DNA from: Echinarachnius parma
Taxonomy: Eukaryota; Echinodermata; Echinoidea; Clypeasteroida; Echinarachniidae
NCBI GenBank assembly: GCA_037951105.1
Contig: JBAMJV010007397.1
Coordinates: forward strand, 42,501 to 106,500
Direction of reading: 5' to 3'
Length of the DNA stretch: 64,000 nucleotides
In this document: one piece after another, positions 59,448 to 64,000 of the stretch
Numbering within the stretch: the stretch's first letter is position 1
How the letters are laid out: each line of letters starts with the position of its first letter
Translations under genes and position numbers: made by a program
The notes under the pieces: generated by a model
What the model was told of the DNA's origin: nothing
What the model saw: the letters and a program-made list of their open reading frames with translations, nothing else
Database searches by the model: none

Positions 59448-59669
59448 GTCCTGAAGGCAGACATGAGGAAGACGTTATCGCTGACCAATTGACAGGTGTC
59501 GCTCCTACCCCACTTCCTGCATCTTCACAGCATCATCACCCCTAACTGGAGGGGAGAGAAAGATGTTGAGCTCACAGCACCAGACCCCCCTATATTCAGT
59601 AGGACTCTTAAGCTGCTGGGTATGGAGGAAGAGCGTGATCCTATAAAATATCTGGGGCATGGGGGATGA
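59448..59669 (+). CDS. unrecognised gene, putative last exon C, with in-frame TGA
   Basis: The acceptor is excellent (CCCTTTTCTCTTTAG, AG at 59446-59447). The frame in phase with exon B reads VLKADMRKTLSLTN, TGA (59490-59492), then continues open for 58 codons (QVSLLPHFLHLHSIITPNW, GEKDVELTAPDPPIFSRTLK, LLGMEEERDP...) to TGA at 59667-59669. The part after the first TGA still looks protein-like. Its IFSRTLKLLG segment is conserved in a nearby duplicate (59982-60110), so the TGA is more likely a disabling change (or, less likely, a recoded codon) than the true end. I cannot name the product. Confidence 0.4.
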
Positions 59670-59769
59670 AGTAGTAAAACCCATCTGCTTTTCCTCCATC
59701 TTACTTCATCATCACCATCGTTGACTATAAAGGGAGGGAAATAAGTTGGTAAAAGATCTGCAATATTAG

Positions 59770-59981
59770 GCCACAAGAGATACGAGAACTCGAATCTATG
59801 AGTGTATTCAAATCGCACTTGAAGACCCACTATTTCCCTCTGTAATTCATTGTTAAGTGAACATTATGCATTAAGTATTTGATTGTATAATTGTATTTGT
59901 TATGTTTTTGTATTAGCGCTATGATACCTGCATGAATAGCATACTTTAAATGACAATTATTATTATTATTATTATTATTAT
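59770..59981 (+). pseudogene. LINE 3' end
   Basis: GAGATACGAGAACTCGAATC encodes EIREL, followed by SMSVFKSHLKTHYFPL and a stop, the usual closing motif of L2/CR1-type ORF2. A short 3' UTR and (ATT)n tail (59956-59981) follow. 5'-truncated. Confidence 0.7.
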
Positions 59982-60112
59982 TGAGCTTGTGGCATCAGAC
60001 CAACCTATCTTCAGTAGGACTCTAAAGCTGCTGGGGCTAGATAATAAGGAAGAACATGGTTGTAAAAAAATACCTCAAGCATTGAAGATGAGTAGCAAAA
60101 TCCCCAAGCTAT
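59982..60112 (+). pseudogene. duplicate of exon C segment
   Basis: The frame ELVASDQPIFSRTLKLLGLD...KKIPQALKMSSKIPKL is homologous to 59559-59690 (ELTAPDPPIFSRTLKLLGM...). Substitutions between the two leave the protein frame recognisable. It starts immediately after the LINE (ATT)n tail and runs into a MITE remnant, so it is a fragment. Confidence 0.5.
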
Positions 60113-60230
60113 GTGGGGCCCCACACTTATTCCATAATTTTGAACCAGCCGTAAAAATAAATTAGGTTTTGGTTACTGAAATTCAGTTTGACCAAAACTG
60201 TACTCTCCTTACCAGAACTCAACTATCCCT
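60113..60230 (+). repeat. right part of AGGGATAGTTGAG MITE
   Basis: GGGGCCCCACACTTATT ... CAGAACTCAACTATCCCT with TTAA at 60231-60234; the left half is missing. Confidence 0.8.
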
Positions 60231-60391
60231 TTAAGCTGTTATCAATGGATGATTTGTAAATCAATGAAAACCAAGTGTTCCAAGTGATTTGCCCATCTAA
60301 ATTTTCCTCTATATCTTCATGAAAAATTTGTTTGAAACTGGTGTATTTTTTTTTTATAGAGATATATACAATGCTAATGGCTCGTTCTTAA

Positions 60392-61308
60392 AGGGATAGT
60401 TGAGTTCTGGTAAGGAGAGTACAGTTTTGGTCAAACTGAATTTTAGTAACCAAAACCTGCATAGTTACATTACAAACTAATATAACTCGAAAGGAATACA
60501 ACATTACAAATGACTTAGTAAAGATCCTGTTATCATTCAAAAGAGCCGTTAAAACTCAAGAGGGCGCTCTCTAAACACTCATCGGTTTGAACCATTTTGA
60601 CTCAATTATTGTGCATGTGATGTTTCGATGAAATAGTGATTAGATAGCGAGGTAATCAACCACCCTTTAAATAGCTATTTTGTAACTTGTTTAAAAGAGG
60701 AAGCATTTTTATGCCTCCGTAACGAAGTTGCCGGATGCATTATGTTTTCGGGTTGTCTGTCCGTCCGTCCGTACGTATGTCCGTCTGTACGTCCCGTTCT
60801 CGTAATCGCGTTATCTCAAGAACGGATTGACAGATTCTGACCAAACTTGGTATATGTATGTATCTTGGGGGGACAATAAACTGATTAGATTTTGGGGGTC
60901 ATGAGGTCAAAGGTCAAGGTCACTAATAGCTCATAATTGTGATACGTCAAGATCTAAAAGACAGAGTACCATCAAAATTGAGTTGACAGAATTCAATGTA
61001 CATGTTGATTTGGGCTTGATAAATTGCGTAATGGCGGAGGCATCATTTTCGACTGCACGCAGTCGAAGATCCATCTAGTTTTTTTTTTTTACAGCTGGTT
61101 CAAAATTATCGAATGAGTGTGGGGCCCCACATTTATTATAAATGGCCATGTTTATGGATATTTCAGCCATTTCTGAACCGATTCTGATCAAATAAAGTTT
61201 ATTCTGCATTAAAATATTATGCTCTTTCAAATTTTACACTCAGTTTTTCATTATCTCACAAAAAATAATTGTATGTAGCGCCCTCTCTACCAAAACTCAA
61301 CTATCCCT
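60392..61308 (+). mobile_element. MITE, AGGGATAGTTGAG family, with nested repeat
   Basis: TTAA at 60388-60391 and 61309-61312. It is interrupted at the T run following GAAGCATTTTT by the ~380-bp repeat at 60712-61091. Confidence 0.85.
60712..61091 (+). mobile_element. CCGTCCGT-type interspersed repeat
   Basis: Contains CTGTCCGTCCGTCCGTACG, ATCTCAAGAACGGATTGAC, and AGGTCAAAGGTCAAGGTCA, starts ATGCCTCCGTAACGAAG and ends near ATGGCGGAGGCAT ... CGACTGCACGCAGTCG plus a T run. The short inverted ends (ATGCCTCCG / CGGAGGCAT) and the T tract could fit either a MITE or a retroposon. The AGGTCA motifs are at 60904-60922. Confidence 0.65.
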
Positions 61309-61312
61309 TTAA

Positions 61313-62465
61313 GTAATGACGATGAACAGGTTTGGATATGTTCCCTATATTCAACACTACTCATTAATCTCTGCAATACCCCTAAACTGGAAAGCAGTTA
61401 TAAGGCATAATTTCATTGAAAATGCTGGAGAACCTTTTGATGAATGATTTGATCTCTTTCTACAAGTTAAAAGAACCACAAAATGTTGATATACCATGTT
61501 TGTTAAAGAGCATTGCTCACCAATTTCTGATTTAAATCAGCAACATGTGATTATTACTTGTTCATTTACATTGGTATACTTACTGAAACATTCTATAATA
61601 CATGTACATGTATTGATACATTCTGTAATACATGTATTAATACACTCTGTAATACATGTATTACATTAATTTGTCTATATGTCTATATTTGTCTATATGT
61701 AAAGAAGTTGATTATTAGTCTTTTGCGTTCAGATATTTAAAGCATTTGGTTGGTGAAGGAAGCTGGGAGTTTTGCAAGTAAATGTACATGTAGTTTTAAT
61801 ATGAGAGAGTGCAGGCAATCATACAAAATATCCCACTTAAAACAAAAAATCAAGTAGATTTTGGTTAAGATAAAAACTCTTTATGTCTTGATTTGTAACT
61901 TAGACTTTGGGAAAAAGAGGATTTATTCCTTTCTCGAACATTTCTGAGTGAAATCTTACAGACCAACTAATTAGCAAACAACGACTGTCATAATAGGTAC
62001 ATTAACTCAGCGCTGGATTGCCCGTTAACCCATTGAGAACGAAGACCACATATTTATTCCTAAGAGGAAATAAATCTCTATTGTATCAACAAATTGGCAA
62101 TAGAGGAAACTTGATGTTTTGTGTAGACAAAATAAAATATGCACATTTGGCAATCCTGTCCAATCTTAAACGTTGCCAATTTGCACCTAAAATAGTGATC
62201 TTCAATCTGTTTATGTTGCCAATTTGACAATTCTCAGATTATTTTGCCTAAAATAATTCCTACAATGTATGAGCCGTCGCAACATTTAACTGTGACAAAT
62301 GAGGGCTCATATTTTGCAATACACTTTTCTTTTTCTTTTGGTACATAATTCAGAACCCTTTCGTGATGTTTTGTCAGTTACCCAGTTGTGCGCGTTCTGT
62401 CCAATTAGATTTGCACATTTTTGAACGCGAGATCTGTGGATTATAATTGGCTGCGTCTCTTTCCG
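61313..62465. other. unassigned, with TACATGTATT repeat
   Basis: At 61597-61665 AATACATGTATT-type palindromes recur with ACATTCTGTAATACATG units (a small minisatellite). The rest is AT-rich without a supported feature. Confidence 0.4.
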
Positions 62466-62925
62466 CGGTAGGGTTCCGGTATATATGCTACCTTGTGAAG
62501 GTCCAGATCACATTTTTAGCCACACTATACTTGCTAGTGCACTTAAATTATCTTTATTATTATCTTGACTTATTGATTATTTGATATAGGGTTGATACAT
62601 TTCTCTGAATTATTCTATTTTGATATTCTCTAAAAAGTTATTATAATATTTGATTTTCTATTACACTTTCTTACTATTACGCTGAATTATTTATTCAAAT
62701 TACTATTGAAATATGAATTTAAATAATTGCATTCTAATGTCTCCTAGGAACTGGCAGATTACAATGTACTTGATATCGCACTTAAATTTATATTACTATT
62801 ATCTGGAGCTATTATTAGATATACTACTTTGAATTATTTCATTTTGATATTAATTATTTCAAGAAGCTACAGGGAAACCCCGTTATAACGAGGTAGTCAG
62901 GACTATCAAATGATGTGTACAATCA
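62466..62925. other. unassigned, TATATATGC motif
   Basis: GGTATATATGC at about 62478, preceded by an ATTGGCTGCG (CCAAT-like) motif at 62447, looks promoter-like, but no downstream exon is supported. Confidence 0.25.
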
Positions 62926-63270
62926 CCCCCCCCCCCCCCCCCCCCCCGGTTTTAGGGAAGGATATATATTTTTCTGTATGTATCTGTATACGAGTGGGAA
63001 AGAAAACATTAGTTGTATGAGCTAAGACTTGTTAATTCTAACGTTAACAGTCATTTATACATCCATTTTCAATTTTCGCTGCGCGCTTTGCGCGCGAACA
63101 GATTATCTCATAACTTCACCATAATAGCGAGTATCTCAGTTTGTTGTGTAACTTGCGTATGGTCTTGGGTGAGTATTTTTTTCTGTATACCGGGCCACGT
63201 AGTTCCAGTGTAGGCTGGCATTGCTCTGGCTGCTTGTGTGACGTGCAGATTGCACCATTTCAAGTATATT
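62926..63270. repeat. C22 run and diverged copy of the 2889/9044 repeat
   Basis: The C run (62926-62947) is followed by GAGTGGGAAAGAAAAC ... CATTTTCAATTTTCGCTGC ... TCTCAGTTTGTTGT and CAGATTGCACCATTTCAAG. The order of landmarks is the same as in 2889-3146, with extra inserted sequence. Confidence 0.6.
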
Positions 63271-63690
63271 ATATTGGTCTAGTGTGCAACAACACATGGA
63301 AGATAAAATAATTTCCTTATATAAGTTGCACGGGCAGCCAGGCTACAACATGATAAGTATCAAAATTTACTTAAGTCATGAGAATATTGCGCAGGGAATG
63401 AAATAATGAGCAAAAAACGTCTCTGAATGTAATTCCGTTATGGTGGAATTGCCCATATGTTCAAATCTTATTATATTACCAGAGGTAATGTGTGATATTT
63501 TACCACTTGGCAGTGTACATGTAATACAATTTTACTCAAATGTAAAGTTCAAGTATGGATTAGCTAATGATTACATTGACCATATTCCAACACTGCTTAT
63601 TCAGAAGAGTGACAGTTGAACATCAATGCATATGAAAGTACAATATTCAATTACTCTCTTGCACAAGTTGGGGTAAATCATTGTAATATA

Positions 63691-63842
63691 TGCTCCCCAG
63701 GGAGTGGAGATGGTACACACAATGTGTGCTGGTTTGCATTGTATCCTATGACCGGGGGTAATATTATCATTGTAAAGCGCTTAGAGATGATTATCAATAA
63801 TATTAGGCGCTATATAAATCGAAACATTATTATTATAATTAT
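63691..63842 (+). mobile_element. SINE 3' part
   Basis: TGCTCCCCAGGGAGTGGAG ... TAAAGCGCTTAGAGATG ... GGCGCTATATAAAT and (ATT)n; same family as 57640-57995. Confidence 0.88.
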
Positions 63843-64000
63843 TAATAAAGTTTGCAGGCTACTTTGTGTGAAATGACAAGTAGTTGTTTTCAGATTATTG
63901 TGTAACCAAAGACATTAATTTCATATCAAGAAACAGGTTGCTGCCTTTAAAGATGAGTCACATGAACTTTTGTCTCTGTAAATTGATTGAGGAATGAATG

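Noticed and set aside
59490-59492. Selenocysteine TGA
   Set aside because: Only an in-frame stop is seen. No SECIS could be recognised and neighbouring decayed exon copies favour a pseudogene; kept as an open check only.

Overview
The window looks like nuclear DNA of a multicellular animal. It is AT-rich and intron-bearing, with no operons, and is saturated with transposon debris, microsatellites and long G or C runs. A SINE family ending in 'TAAAGCGCTTAGAGATG...GGCGCTATATAAAT', L2/CR1-type LINE fragments, several TTAA-flanked MITE families and a giant foldback element together suggest a marine invertebrate. An echinoderm is my best guess, by resemblance only; no search was possible.

One host gene can be read with confidence: a two-pore-domain potassium (K2P) channel on the minus strand. 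Its three coding exons are at 50208-50029, 32699-32423 and 30532-29256. They join in phase to about 577 residues, and the second junction falls inside the first glycine codon of the TIGYG selectivity filter. The TM2-TM3 cytoplasmic loop is unusually long (about 270 residues) and holds internal repeats. Intron 1 (about 17.3 kb) is filled with mobile elements. A second, weaker gene-like signal lies on the plus strand at about 56498-59669. It has three phase-compatible exons, an in-frame TGA and decayed duplicate exons nearby, and I do not recognise the product.

Layout. 1-15160: a minus-strand LINE (545-1250 plus 14624-15160) is split by a ~13.4-kb foldback element (1251-14623). The arms of that element are about 1.4-1.6 kb and consist mostly of 47-bp tandem repeats. 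Its interior has no recognisable gene and is itself a nest: a 2.36-kb near-perfect palindrome, a TA-flanked 721-bp element, TTAA MITEs, G/C-run repeats and one arm of another hairpin family. 15360-16680: plus-strand L2/CR1-like LINE 3' half. 16.7-29 kb: small inverted-repeat elements, an LTR-like stretch, a CpG/GACGTC-rich element, a tRNA-Gly-like sequence with a half duplication, and minisatellites. 29.2-50.3 kb: the K2P gene with MITE-filled introns. 50.3-54.3 kb: hairpin elements, a MITE and a SINE. 54.3-60.2 kb: a possible NRF-1-type promoter with first exon, the unrecognised exon chain, SINEs, MITEs and LINE tails. 60.2-64 kb: a MITE interrupted by a CCGTCCGT-type repeat, a C run, and a SINE tail.

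The most striking features are the FB/TU-like giant foldback element, the repeated back-to-back insertion of different MITE families at shared TTAA sites, and the repeat-expanded K2P loop. Element boundaries were read by eye and are approximate unless a target-site duplication is stated.
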